A stretch of DNA of 64,000 bases from Pseudocercospora fijiensis CIRAD86 (Eukaryota; Ascomycota; Dothideomycetes; Mycosphaerellales; Mycosphaerellaceae). The stretch is from the NCBI RefSeq assembly GCF_000340215.1, contig NW_006921532.1, positions 4,601,126 through 4,665,125 on the forward strand. Reading direction: 5' to 3'. Made by a program: the position numbers and the translations under genes. The notes under the pieces were generated by a model. The model saw nothing but the letters and a program-made list of their open reading frames with translations, ran no database searches and was not told the origin of the DNA. How positions within the stretch are numbered: the stretch's first letter is position 1; every line of letters begins with the position of its first letter. Shown here in pieces: positions 45,528-57,680 of the stretch.

Positions 45528-46200
45528 GCTGGACCTGAGCGATGCACAGACGACGACAAGAAGGAGATCGAGCTATCTGGATTGATACTTCATCCTATGG
45601 CATCGCAGAAATCGCCTTTCACAGTCCAATGTGCACGGCTTCCCGAATGATCTCGAGAGCGACTTCGCGAGCACCTGTATCGAAGCAGGAGAGCAAACAT
45701 CAGCTAGATCGCCCACACTATGCGGAAGTATACCGTTAGCTTAAATGGTACGTGTCAGAGCATTCGGCAGCCTCGTTCATGTGCTCAGTGCTCAGTGCTC
45801 AGTGCTGACACCGCAAAGCAGTACTTTGATTGCACAAAGATCAACGAGGATAGTATAGCTTGTCCCCTCACAAAAGGGAGACTGTATAGACTTCAAAGAG
45901 CTTTCACATTTAGGCTATAGCACAAAGTGCAGTTTTGAAAAGTGTGTACAAAATAAATTTGCAACCGGGTCTCATGCGATCATTACTGCTTACGTTCTGT
46001 CCTGTTCGCCCATAATAATTCTCCTACACTGTCGATAGGTCGTATACACATCAAGTCTCTTTCCCGCCGTGCTAAAACCGGCGCCAACAATGCAAATCCT
46101 CCTTTTTCGCTATGCAGCGCTTTTGTTCGTTATATCTCGTCGTTCATGAAATCCATCACATATACAAACTCATCAGATGATTCAAGCGGCATCGCATCAT
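45528..46200. other. Convergent intergenic region with a short heptamer array
   Basis: Four GTGCTCA-type heptamers run in tandem at 45781-45808 (the last GTGCTGA). No gene recognised in the rest. Confidence 0.5.
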
Positions 46201-47891
46201 CTACAGTACTAGGCCCGCAAGGCCGATCGCTGCACCAACGAAGATGGCCACCTCTGCGGCAAACCGACTTGATGGCATTCCGGCGCCAGATTGCAAACCA
46301 GGCATTCCAGTTGCAGAGGCGCTCGGAGAGCTCCCGGCAGACGGGACATCGGTGGCACCGCCAACTTCGGCGAAGGAGGTGATTGTGCTGCGCTGTCCAT
46401 CGGGAAGGGTCGTGGTCCGAACTTGCAACTCGCTCACAGTGCCACCGCCGGGAGTGTAGGTTACGATAGCGACCTCGCCTGTGTTGTCAGTTGTAGCTAG
46501 GCAATGGTCAGTTTGCGTTTGGTATGCACAACAGTCTGCACTTACTATACACTCCGCCAGGCGTCGGCCTCGAAAGGACAACAGTATGGCCCTGCGAGTC
46601 TGTAGTGGTCTTAAGGTAATAAGTCAGCTTAATATCTTTACTTGACCGTAGGCAACGAACGTGGTCCACCGACGAGCAAATCTGGCAAACACCCTTGCGA
46701 GTCGGACATTTGCAGAGTCCGCAAAGGTGCTCTGCGATGTCCAAGGCAATAGAGCCTGTTTAGAGGTGAAATCTCGCCAATGTCCGCATGCGGACCAGAT
46801 TCGACTTACCACCATGTCTGCTGACGATGCGACGACACTTCCGCCTGGGGCCACAGCGACGATGGACAGCGGTGAAGCTGTCGTTACAACCGATCCTTCA
46901 GAGTCCGTTCTCGTGACGATGGCAGCTGGTGCATTTGTCGAAGTAGTAACGGTTTGGCCGTCATTATTGGTGGTTGTGATCTGGAGTACCACACTTGTAG
47001 GGGCTGTATTCTGGAAAGCTTGTGTCGTAGCAACCAATGTGCTGCCACCCTGGGCTGTCGATGTGATCTCGACTGGGACGAGGACGCCTGTCTGTGTTGA
47101 TGGCGACGCAGATACTGTTGGCGTCGTAGTTGGTTCACTTGCTTGGACAGTGGAGGAGGCTGACACAGATGTTAGACTGCTTTCTGTGCTTTCTGCTATT
47201 GTGCTAGATGGCATGGAAGTGCTAAATGAGTGGGTGAAGGAGAAAAGGATTTTAGTGCGGTTGCTGGTGTCGCCTGACCTTGAGGACTGTCGATACTGTC
47301 CGGTACAGTTACCACCGTGGAAGGGATGACTGTCGTCTCGTCTTGCGAAACAACGGTGCTCGTTTGCAACACAGTCGAAGAGCCCAGTGTAGAGCTCACG
47401 TCCGGCGTGGAGCTTGGAGAAATAGAGCTGGAAGAAGAAGTTGAAGAAAACTGACCTTGCGTCGTAGAAGTTGTCAGGACTGTCGTCTGGGTGGTGAAGG
47501 AGACTGCGGATGTTGTACTATCAGTCACAATGACTGGGCTTGTCGTAGTTATGGTCGTGGCTGACGTCGTGTTGTTATCGCTTTGGCGTTTCCGCAGATA
47601 ATCTTTGACGATAGCATCTGACTTGGCCAAATCCACTAGCTTTGAGGCCAGCTCTGGATCATGGCTGCGAACAGCGTCAATCGCGTCACGACCGTGCTCG
47701 AATATGCCCTCGCGGTACTTGGGGCGCAGATGTCCTTCGACGGCAGCTTTCAATGAGTCCCCCGGCAAAGCTCTCAGCACCTCTTCCCACTGAGCAACGA
47801 CGTCGTGATCTTCGAGAGCCTCGAGATGTGGTATGATTCGTGCTGAGACAAGTGGAAGGGCGAGTAGAAACAGCGATGGAATCGAAGGCAT
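46201..47891 (-). CDS. Ser/Thr-rich secreted protein, putative GPI-anchored
   Basis: Modelled as four exons (47891-47279, 47195-46810, 46627-46546, 46496-46201), 458 aa. Signal peptide MPSIPSLFLLALPLVSA. Residues about 20-105 are a helical, charged domain (HLEALEDHDVVAQWEEVLRA ... VKDYLRKR) ending in a dibasic site. After it come long Ser/Thr/Val runs with repeated Thr-Thr-Asp/Gly-Gly units, such as VTYTPGGGTVSEL. The C-terminus RFAAEVAIFVGAAIGLAGLVL is a hydrophobic tail after small residues, as in GPI signals. I do not recognise the family. The first intron has an unusual GTCAGG donor and the second (182 nt) an uncertain acceptor, so internal junctions are tentative; the signal peptide and the tail are firm. 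Confidence 0.6.
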
Positions 47892-48892
47892 GTTGATCGT
47901 TCTCCCAGCGGAATGAAAATGACACCAAACAAGTGCAGGAGACCAGCTCGCGAGCGGCGCCAAAGGGTTGTTGCTGTTGGGACACCAGACGATCAGCGAC
48001 AGAAGTAGAGAGAGGAATACAACGTGAGACGAGGCTGGGGTGAGGATGAGGAGGCTCGGAGGAGGAGGATTATCGAAGTGTGCTCACCAGCAGCTAGAAT
48101 ATCGTACTTGGCTCAAAGTTGCAAGGCGTGGCGCTAGGCACCAATGCGTCCGAGACAGAAGCTTGTGGTGGGTTTGGATCGGCCTTGGTGCTGGCGAAGG
48201 GAAGGCGTGTGGAAGGGAAGGCGCGTGAAGAGTGCTGTGTGCCGAGAAGCGATTCCGCCATGGGCCGAAAAGCAAAACAACAGAAAATCAATGCATGAAA
48301 ACAAGGAAGTCGAAACAGTACTTCGAGTGCATCTGAGTACCTAACGTTAGTTAAGTTGGGCAGAGTGAGTAGTGAGCTGAGCATAACGGCAACGTAGGTG
48401 GAGATCCCTGTCGAATACGAACATGCACTGAGATCAGCAGTCTTGGCCTCCAAGTCAGGCCAGGCCTCGAAGCTGATACTCCGCCGCGTCATTCGTGCCT
48501 GCCGGCTTTAGAACAACAGGCAGGCGCACAAGTGGCATGATGCGGCGATGGAAGATGGAAGATGGATACCTTACTAATTATCGCTATCGACTGCTCGAGC
48601 ACGTCGTGCGGTATCACCCATCACCACAGCAGGCTGCCTGCACCTGCACCTGCACGACCACGAGCCATGTGCCATGTGGTTGGTAATAATAATGCTCCAG
48701 CTTCCAACAATCTGGTCCTCGGAGCCAAACGCCCCAGCCACTTAAGAGTCCGTGCCCTGCCCTGCCCAGCATCGTTCTTGCTGTCTCGCAACTTTTGCTC
48801 GTTGCAGTTGCTCCCAGATACAGAAATGTGCTTGCAGAACATCAAGACGCCTTGTCCGCTACAAATATACTTCAATTGACGCTATCGACGCA
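47892..48892. other. Intergenic region, Ser/Thr-rich gene promoter
   Basis: 1 kb between the start of the Ser/Thr-rich gene and the end of the RhoGAP gene, both on the minus strand. Several CACCTGCACCTGCAC-like units lie near 48640-48660. No gene recognised. Confidence 0.4.
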
Positions 48893-51718
48893 TTATTTAC
48901 TCTTCGCATCATTCAATCCTGCACTTGCGCCAATTTCCTCGTTGCTTGTGCCATTGACACGCGCCTCCGTGCCCGTTGCCTGAGCCTCGCTGATCCCAGC
49001 TATTGGCGCATGCACAGCTCGCACTTCAGAAGCAGACGAAAACCTGTCCGAGACAACACGTGACTGCTCGAACGACTTTCCACGAACAGGCAAGCCTTCG
49101 CCGGGAAGTTGGAGGTCTTGCTTGCTTCTGTTCCGTTCATGCCCCCTCTCAGGCGTTCCCGATCGTTTTTCAACCTCCTTGTCCTTCCTTTCCTGGATCT
49201 TGTTCCTAAGCCAAGACATCGGTCCCTTCCTCTCTCTTTCAGAATCAGAGAAAACCGTATCGGAAGTCGCTGAAGTTTGAATCTGCTGTTGTGAGCCTGA
49301 TGGAGTCCTGCTTTCTGCTATGGGCTCTGTCGCCACTGATCCTATTGGCGTCGCTTCCTGAAAGCTTTTTCGAGGCGCCGACCCTCCACTACCGATGGTG
49401 GACCGCGAAGTAGCTTGCTCTCTTGCGCTCATACTTCCCAAGGGATTGGCATTGCTGTTTCCCGGTGTTGACGCTTGATCGAGCTTGTTTTGGGTCCTCG
49501 AAAACCTCCATCGGCTTCGCTTTTTCTTCTCAGGCTGATCGAATCCAGCCGGCATATCGTCTCCCACAAGATCTGCGTCCGATTGATCGGTATGAGAACG
49601 GAAGGAGTTTGAGGGAGACAGGCTTGGCTTGAGCGTGGCATCTGTAGGGTATCGCTGTGGTGTTGCCTGTATTGGCGTCGACTGCGCAGTGGCGTAGTTG
49701 GAATGCTCCGGCAGTCCTGTCGTCTGTGTTTCAGATACCGTTGCAGGGGCGAATGAAGGGGATATTGGTGATCGCTGGGATTCCTCTTTGCACTCTTCAT
49801 GGAGGTCATGAGCTGAAGAGTGCGCACTGGATAATGCAGAGCCCGGCATGCGCTTCTTTTGCAATTTGTTTGGCTTGCGACCCTCGCCGTCACTGGTTGG
49901 CGATTGTTTCAAAATGTCGAGAAATTTCCGGCCTGTGGTAGATGAAGACGTGTTCGACGAGTGTCTATCTCCTGATCTGTCCCCGACGTTCCCAGGAGCC
50001 AAGAGAGGAACCGTGTCTTTCCTGGGAGTGTGATATTCTCGGGATCGATCACCACCGACAGCTGCCAAAGGCGTTGTCGCTTCACTTGACGAAGCGGAAG
50101 TCACCTCAGGAGGTTGAACTTGGGAGGCCCTTGGTATGGTGGGGAACGCAGGGGCCGCGGCTGCCACGGAAGTGCTCTGTAGTGAGCCTTGTCGTTCCCA
50201 AGGAGATGGCCGTTCAACCTTGACACCAGTCGAAGCGGGAGCTCCGGTCGCGCTTGCAGGTGCAGTAGGCGTAGATGGATCGGAGTGCTTCTCCTTCGAG
50301 AATCTAGGGGATTGTCCGGTACTACCACCTCTCCTCGAAGGCACTGTGTTGCTTCGATGCACACCACTAGACGTAGGCGTGCCAGGAACAGGAGAGCTGG
50401 GAGCAGGAGCATGATCCGAGCGTTTACTGTGCTTGCTGGAAACAGAGACATTACGTCTAATGCTGCCCCATTTGCGCACGCTTTCGGCTGCAACGCTGGA
50501 ATTCGAGCTTGATCGACCAATGATTGTTTTTGAGCGACCGGGAGTAGTTGGAGTCGAAGGTGGTTTAGATGGCGATCCACCACTTTGTACATCACGCACA
50601 GTGTCTGCATCCGCGGCCGTGCCCTGCATGCCGATAAGGAAACTGTCCTGGTTCTCTATGAGAAAGATCAAAACATCTTGGCTCAAGCGGTATTCTTGCG
50701 GGGCCATGTCGTGTTGTGGGTGATTAAGGATGCCCGGTTGGAATATAGCTGCTAGGTTGGGCGTCGTCATCTTATTGAGATCCGACTTGCTGGCAAACAC
50801 TGCCAAGAGGTCCAAGATGTACAAGAGCAGTTGTCGGTTCAGCGGCGGTAACTCGGTAATAAGAGCTTGGTATGCTCGAATGGCTGCTTCCTGATCAAAC
50901 TCGCCCTCGCTCGGACTCTGCGCCTCCAGAGATCCAACAGCCTGTGCCTGGTGATTCCTAAGCGGATCTCGAAATCTTTGGTAGAACTCCAGCGGTATTA
51001 TTGGCTCAGGGAGCTGGTTGAAGTAGCGCCGAAGAATATTGGCCGCATCGTGGACAGTGTAGCCAGTCCAGTCCAAACCTTTACCATATCTATCGGGACT
51101 ATTAAAAGCTGCCTTTAGCTCTTTGATTCGTTTTTCGCTGCCCGCCAGCCGAAAGATACCCTCGACATCGGTCGCTGAAGACGAATTAGGAACATCGGCT
51201 ACGCTGCTCTAGGAGGACTGTCGTACCTTTTTCTTTCAGGAACACTCCGCATTTAGCTACTACGATGGGTACATAGCCATATATATAGCTCTGTCCCTCG
51301 TCGTTGAATAGACTAATGGCAACATTTGCGTATCTGATGCTCTGCTGCAGCGGCACTCCAAAGATCCCGTGCGGCGCTGCTAAGAAAGTAGTGTTAGAAG
51401 CCGAGCCCAAGACGAAGTACACAAGAAGCGATACTCGATGCAACGCAAATAGCAGAAACAGAGGCGAAGCAAATGAATTCAGACGCGGCGCATGGTCTTT
51501 GCCAACGACGCATGCATTGCTGCCAGAAAGGGGTCCATGTTTGCTCTGTGCATACCTTGTTCCGGAGGCTTCTTATCGCTCCGCTTGAAGTTCTTCCACC
51601 AACTAGCCAAGTCCTTCCTTTCCTTGACGGCTTCGCTGTGAGCAGGCTGCGAGTTGAAGGTTGGGCGCGGACCTCCTGGGCCAGCAGGAGCGGTGGAGGG
51701 CCCGCCACTTGTGGTCAT
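48893..51718 (-). CDS. Rho GTPase-activating protein, Sac7/Bag7-like
   Basis: Exons 51718-51556, 51379-51227 and 51174-48893 give 865 aa; introns are 176 and 52 nt. The N-terminus KDLASWWKNFKRSDKK is shared by fungal Sac7-like proteins. The RhoGAP domain spans about residues 58-260: GIFGVPLQQSIRYAN, VPIVVAKCGVFLKEK, VEGIFRLAGS with the arginine finger Arg114, DWTGYTVHDAANILRRYFNQ and MTTPNLAAIFQPGI. The remaining 600 residues are Ser/Pro-rich, disordered, with basic patches. Such proteins switch off Rho1 and so restrain cell-wall integrity signalling. The specific GTPase is inferred from family. Confidence 0.92.
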
Positions 51719-52816
51719 GCCTGTATGTCGTCGGGCGACGGCGCGACCCTAGAGCATGCGCGAGGTCGTGGTGAGTGGTCTGGGTGAAAGCAGTGCAGTG
51801 CAGTGCAGTGCAGTGGGCGTAGCAACGGGGCCAGGGCCACAGAGCAGACAGGCCGCGCGAGTCTGGGCTCCAGTGGTCGCGCCGCGTGATGTTGCTCACT
51901 CGCGCGCGCTGCGATGCGATGCGATGCGGTGCGGAACAGCGGCGGACGGACGACCGAGGCGGAGGCAAAGGCAGTGTCGTCGACGGTGACGAGCGCGTAG
52001 GTGGGTGGGTGCGGACGTGTTTCGCGACAGCACACGCCTGGGTGTGTCTGTGTCTGCGTCTGCTTTGGGAAGGCTGATTCGACGGGTGCCAGGGCAGGCG
52101 AGAAACGAGACGAGAGAGCTGCAGGAGGGCTAGGCTAGGTCTCGCTCTCCAAGGCGCGACGGTGGGCGGGAATAATAATGGGAAGGGCCAACGGCGCGCG
52201 GGTGTAGGCGACCGCTGGTGCTCTCAACGACAGCAATATCAAATAACAATGCTGATTGTGCTAATGTCAACAGCACGCACCACGACGACGACCACGAGCC
52301 AGAACCTCTCGCAGCACTGCTTCTTCTCCAGCAGAGCAGAGCAGAGCAGCTCATGCTCTCCGTCCCGTCCTCTCCTCTCCTCTCCTCTCCCCCAGGCTCT
52401 CCTCTGGAAGCGAAGCCGCCAAATATAGCTCACCTGCTTGGCATCGCCCGTCGCCCGTGAAATGCTATTGGACCGTTCCGCTACCATAGCACCGCACCGC
52501 GACGTCGACAACATCATGATCATCATCATACGTGCCGCATGCATTATTATGCCGAGCGCTGTGGCTGTCGCTGCCAGTGCCAACGCAGCTTCATCAAGCT
52601 CGTTTTGTCGCCGTGCCAGCCCTGTCGCGCCTCTCGCACCAAGCAATGTAGCTCGCTAAAACCTGCTGCGCTAACCTCGCCGGCTGCTCCACCTCCGAAG
52701 AGCTTCAGCGACATCATACAGCAGTACCTGAAACACACCTTTTTGCACGGCCTTTGGAGCACTGCAGTCGTCGCTGATACCCTCATCGCCCTATCTATCC
52801 ACACAAGCAACGCGAC
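51719..52816. promoter_or_regulatory. Divergent region between RhoGAP and TIM9 with simple repeats
   Basis: 1.1 kb between genes on opposite strands. Short tandem arrays: CAGTG five times (51791-51815), GCGAT-type units (51912-51926) and CCTCT units (about 52363-52391). Open frames here follow the repeats and are not called. Confidence 0.5.
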
Positions 52817-53242
52817 ATGGACGGGTGTGTCACGCGCAGTCAACCTTTTTTGCTGATCTTTCGCAGCATGAATAGCACCGAGCTGATGCGCATCGCAGAC
52901 TGAACGCCGCTGAGCAGCGCGAGCTGCAAGGCCGCATGGAGAAGAAGCAGATGAAGGACTTCATGAACGTACGCTCACTTCGAATGCAATCTGCCTATTT
53001 CCTGTATCGAGATGATGCTGATCCTCGCTCGCATCCAGATGTACTCCAACCTCGTTCAACGATGCTTCAACGACTGCGTCACCGACTTCACCTCGAAGAG
53101 CCTCCAGAGCAAAGAAGAAGGATGTGTGATGCGCTGCGTCGACAAGTTCCTTAAGAGCTCTGAGCGATTGGGAGAGCGCTTCCAGGAGCAAAATGCCGCC
53201 ATGGCGCAACAGGGACCCGGCGGCATGGGCTTGGGCAGATGA
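52817..53242 (+). CDS. TIM9: Mitochondrial intermembrane-space chaperone Tim9
   Basis: Small Tim protein that forms a hexamer with Tim10 and escorts hydrophobic carrier precursors across the intermembrane space. Three exons (52817-52824, 52899-52968, 53039-53242) give 93 aa; introns are 74 and 70 nt. The first coding exon is only 8 nt (ATG GAC GG), completed to [20 protein letters not shown]. The twin CX3C motif is Cys35-x3-Cys39 and Cys55-x3-Cys59 with 15 residues between, as in the family. [19 protein letters not shown] is the Tim9 signature region. A Gln/Gly/Met tail follows. Confidence 0.95.
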
Positions 53243-53522
53243 ATGAAGTGCTGCGTGTTCCAGTGTACGATAGCATGAGAGGGACAGGAACTTTGTTTGA
53301 AGAGGACTACTGCATGGCACGGCGTTTGCCCACAAATCGCGTGGTAGCGGAAGGTCCTTTGCTGCCCTTGATCTGGGGATCTGGTGGCTGACCGTCTGCT
53401 CCAAGAACACATCTTCCGGCCCGGCGATCGCAACGCAAGCCGTTCAGCACAGAGACCTCGAAGAAACTTGCCGAGGCTGTAGTCATACTTGGATCCCGCT
53501 CTACCACCGCACATAGGCATAC

Positions 53523-54559
53523 TCAATCCTTCGGTGTCAAGCCTCGTAGACTCAGGTCGTACACCACGTCTTCGACCTCCTTGACCTTGTATTTGATAAT
53601 ATCGCTACGCTTGCGCAAGGCATCGTTCTTCAGATTGAGGATCTGGAAACCAGCATGGACATCCTTGATGAACTGGCTGATCTGAATAACGACAGGTGTA
53701 ATGTATCAGCAAAACACGCCTTACACAGAAGAGATAATGCTCTTGGCCAACATACCTGAAACGGCCGGCGGTGATCGCCCAAGGTGACAGAATTGCGAGC
53801 CAGTCGGGACAGTTCGTCCAGTAAGGAAACCAAGGCGAGGAGGTACTCCTCGATGGTGAGATGGAAACAATCGCGATCCTTGACATTGACAGGCACTGTT
53901 CTCTCATCAGATTCTGTCCGCATCATCCTTGATCCTGACATACCGTTCATTGTCTGGCCGACCTCTTCAATGGTCAACAAGTTGCCGGTCCCGTCCTTGC
54001 CACATCCACCAAGCCATCCGCAGAACAGTATCGAGAATGTCTAGGAAAGGTTAGCGAAGCATTGCTATGGGTGTCACGATATCTGACCGAGTTCTCCATC
54101 TGCCTCTGCCATGAGTAATTGAACTTGTAGTATGGATGCTTGGACGCTTCCGCAGACAGCGTTTGAATCGTGGCGATCTGCTCCTTGATGCTCGCTTCTG
54201 CAGCTTGAATGACAGCGGGTACTATTTGAGACAGTGAGTGGTTGTATGCGCAGCTTCATCGAGATGCTCACAGTCGGTGTTTGCAGTTGAGTGTGCTCGT
54301 GATAGAATGGATTGTGTGTTGCGATCTGTGTATCAAGATCAGCACAACTCTTGCAAGCGATCAGCGGCGCGACGTGCCTTGCTTTTCTAGCTTCGATACT
54401 ATGTCTCGAAGAGCCTATACCATGTCATTGATTGGTGTGAAAACCAGAGAGGAGAACGGTCGAACAAACATCTTTAATGCCGGTGTCTTCGTCGATCTTA
54501 TGCTGCAGATCCTCAAAAATGCCAGATTGGGTCAGTCCACTTCCAGCTGGTGCTGCCAT
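53523..54559 (-). CDS. Translin
   Basis: Nucleic-acid-binding helical protein that forms octamers and, with TRAX, the C3PO RNase. Seven exons (54559-54470, 54414-54378, 54325-54272, 54221-54088, 54040-53944, 53895-53756, 53681-53523) give 236 aa, the usual length. Blocks: IFEDLQHKIDEDTGIKD, LRDIVSKLEKQ, TQSILSRAHS, YYKFNYSWQRQMENS, LTIEEYLLALVSLLDELSRL, NSVTLGDHRRPFQ and FIKDVHAGFQILNLKNDALR, ending EEVVYDLSLRGL-like VEDVVYDLSLRGLTPKD. The intron at 54377-54326 begins with GC, not GT. The gene is unusually intron-dense for this window. Its ATG is about 170 bp from the RIP-mutated repeat block. Confidence 0.93.
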
Positions 54560-54839
54560 TTCGAAAAGTTCTGAGCAGCGTTTGTGTAGATCTGAGGCAG
54601 GAGACACAGTGATGTTTATATTTCACCCATCACATTTTCGGCAAGCTCAAATTCGTAAAGCACTAGTCAAATACTGAGGGTTGGCTTTTACCTGTCACTC
54701 TCGGTCCGCAGAGCCGCGATCTTCTAGAACACGCTTCAGGGGTGCTAAGAGCAGCTTTCTTAGCAAACTTAGTGTATAGATGCTCTTTAGACTGTATAGA
54801 ATAGCGCTAATAGTTCTAATCTGTCTAAACCGACGCCGA

Positions 54840-56308
54840 GGTATCGATTAGGGTTAAGAACGAGGATATTCCGCAAGCCGCTAAGCCTTATAATAGAACG
54901 CACGACTCGCTTAACTGCCGGTAAAGTACCTAAGCGACTAGACACGAGTCTAACTAAGATAACCGCTACGGCTAAGAAGAAGCCTATTCTAAAGACGCTC
55001 GAGAAGCTAATTACGCCGCTACCGATAGTTAATAAGTCTAGAAAGAAGCCTATAGCCTTAGCCGTACCGCTAATCGATCGAGTAAATAATAGCTCTACTA
55101 TAGGCGCTACGGCTTCCGGTACTAAGGAACAAGCGACTAGTAACGTTAGCGGTAAGATAGGCGGCTCTATAACGACGTCCTTCGAGTCTTAGTCGTCTTC
55201 TACGACTAATAGATTAAAGGCTCTCGGTCGTAGTAATATAGCTCTTACGCCCGAGAGCTATATTCGAGAGCGGCTTACTAATAAGAAGGGACTCGTTTTA
55301 ATAGACTATAGAGGCTGCTAGTACCTTATAGACACTACGAAGAAAACTAAAGAAGATAGGTAGGTTGCCTTAAAGCGCAATATCTTCGACGTTGCGGATC
55401 TAGCTAAGGGTTAGAATAGATACAAATAGGCAGGCAAAGTAACCGAGAAGTATAGCTTAGAGCGCTATTTAAAGGTAACTTTATCGGCTTATTATAAAGG
55501 GGTTAAAGAGAAGGATTATTATTAAGAGACCTAGCTGCAACTATTTAATAATAATAATAAGGCTGCGGAAGAAGACAAGGCTTATAGCCGTACCCTTAAC
55601 CGTCTCGGTTATTAGGTTAACGAGGAGTTGCTAACTAATCCTTAACTTAATATATTCTTCTATACTAAACTAAGGCCTATTACCGCAGGTCTAGTTAGCT
55701 TAGCGTAGAGGCAAGGCACGGCTACTAGCAAGAGACCTCTTAGCAAGACGCTAGGTTAGTAGTAAGCCGCTCTTACTAACGTTTAAGTAATAGAGCTAAA
55801 CGAGAAGGGTAACTTCGAGGTTAATATTTAAGCTTACTTTACGTATAATCTTAGCACTTGTCGTAACGTCAAGATTAAAGGACCTAAGACCTACTACTAG
55901 CGCAATCCGGATAAGCAAGACGTACCTAATAAGCACTAGCTTATAACCTCCGAAGTAATCAAATTGCTAGCAAGACTAATCGCTTAAGGCTACTAGAAAT
56001 TTAGCGATCTAATACACGTAGAGGTTCTTATAATAATAATTAAGCTACACTTCGAGAGAGACGTTGCTAAGAAGGTCGCTAATTAGTTAAAGAAGAAGGG
56101 CATTGCTAGCGGTTATAGCGAGGGTCTAGCTAAAGCCCGCTCGAAGGTCTAGGCTCCTATTAATATTATCTTCGGAGACAAGGTAGCGGCTAATTTCTAA
56201 GTAGCTATAGGACCTAGATTTACGCCTACGACTCCTTCGAAGATACTAGCTCGTACCCTACTAAGACTAGGTCTTATAAAGGATATATCGTTGCTAATAG
56301 TACTGCCG
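54840..56308 (+). pseudogene. Degraded coding-like sequence of unknown origin
   Basis: One frame stays coding-like between frequent TAG/TAA stops, with Lys/Ala/Thr-rich then mixed composition (for example ERYLKVTLSAYYKGVKEK near 55460). I could not match it to gag, integrase, transposase or a host protein. It may belong to the same retroelement family or to another nested repeat. Confidence 0.4.
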
Positions 56309-57186
56309 GTATAAGAAGGGTCTGTTAGTAGGTAGATAGGGTAGTAGTAGGTATAGGTAGTATTCGATAAGGAGCTAGGAGGAGAGGGAGGAAGGTAGGC
56401 AAGTTGGCCTATTGCTAAGCGCCAAGCCCTGCCTAAGGCACTAAGACCCTAGCTTTACTTAGCCTAGTTACATGCCAATTACGTATAGCCTCTTTAGCCC
56501 TAATATACGCTTCCCTTCTAAAGGCCGCGCCCTCGTAGCCTATCTATATTCTACGACCTCTATTGCCGCTAACTTAGCAAGTCTAATAAGCTGCTTAGTC
56601 CGCGCTAAATTAAACACTTAACTACCTAATTATATAACTATATTAAACCTTACCTTCTAATACAATATCTAACTCTAACTGCGCTATCCTTATATATAAT
56701 AAAGTGAAGGGATATAAAGCTATAAGAATTAAGGACTATCGACTAATTACAATACAAACGCACCTTCCCTACTGCAATAGGTAGGTATACGGGGTATTGT
56801 AGTACTGCCTCCGTTCTAAGTAATATTATATCGAGTTCTTTGCGTCTACTCTTAAAAGACCTAGCAATATCCGCTTCCGAGGGTTGTCCGCTTCCGAGGG
56901 TTTGTTCTTATTGTTACGAGGGCTATTATTTACTTTTCAGAAAAAATATAGCTCGTCTAGTTTCTATAGGTAAAGGCTATTATAAGTATAGTAGTTAAGG
57001 TTCGCCTCGCTTAAAGGGTTAGAAAGATCGAGGAGTAACCTATTATCCGCAAGATCGACCCCGGCTAGCTTAGCTCTATAGTTTTGCCCTTAGTTAGTTA
57101 GTCTATTAGTCTACTTAATCTTTTAAGCGGCTTAAAGTTTTGACTTAGCCTTAAAGTTTAATTAAAGTTTTAATTAAAGGTGCCTT
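56309..57186. repeat. Direct repeat copy A (~0.88 kb)
   Basis: Matches 57681-58592 in the same orientation from GGTATAAGAAGGG to AAAGGTGCCTTA. Most differences are C/T or G/A transitions, plus small indels. Contains a C/T-rich core (CCGCGCCCTCGTAGCC) and a doubled CCGCTTCCGAGGG unit. Confidence 0.85.
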
Positions 57187-57635
57187 AAAGTTTTAACGTA
57201 GGTAAAGTTAATAATAGTAGCGACTAGGTAATATTAATAATAGCGGCGCTAGCCGTCTTAGCGCTAACTTTACCTTGCTTCCGGTTTCCTTCTTTAACTA
57301 ATAACAATATTAGTAACACCGTTACTAATATAGCGGTATCCTTCTTTTCTCGAACAGTAATACACCTCGTAATACTATTACTAATATAGCCGCGCCGGCT
57401 ACGCCGTCCTTCGCTAGCTCGTAGCGCGACGCTATTATCTTCCTTACCGTTATTTATACGCGCGCGCGTATCGCCCTTGTCGATCGCTTAGGCCTTAGAG
57501 CCTCGATAGAATAGAGGAACAAGAGGGGCGCTAAGAGAAGGGTCTTATAGGGTGCGCTAGTAAAGAGGTAGATTCTATAGTAGTATAGTCTTATTGTCCT
57601 TTGTTACTAGCAATTGCTTACCTCTAATTAGTTAG

Positions 57636-57661
57636 CTAATAGCACCCCGGGGGTAGCATTG
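57636..57661 (-). repeat. 26-bp G/C-core motif, inverted copy
   Basis: Reverse complement of the motif at 59540-59565 and 62778-62803, with only a C/G shift in the core and one C/T change. Confidence 0.8.
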
Positions 57662-57680
57662 TTCCTAGGTAATATTATAG

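Noticed and set aside
52239..52646. 135-codon minus-strand Ala/Met-rich frame
   Set aside because: Low-complexity sequence in the RhoGAP-TIM9 promoter, no family resemblance.
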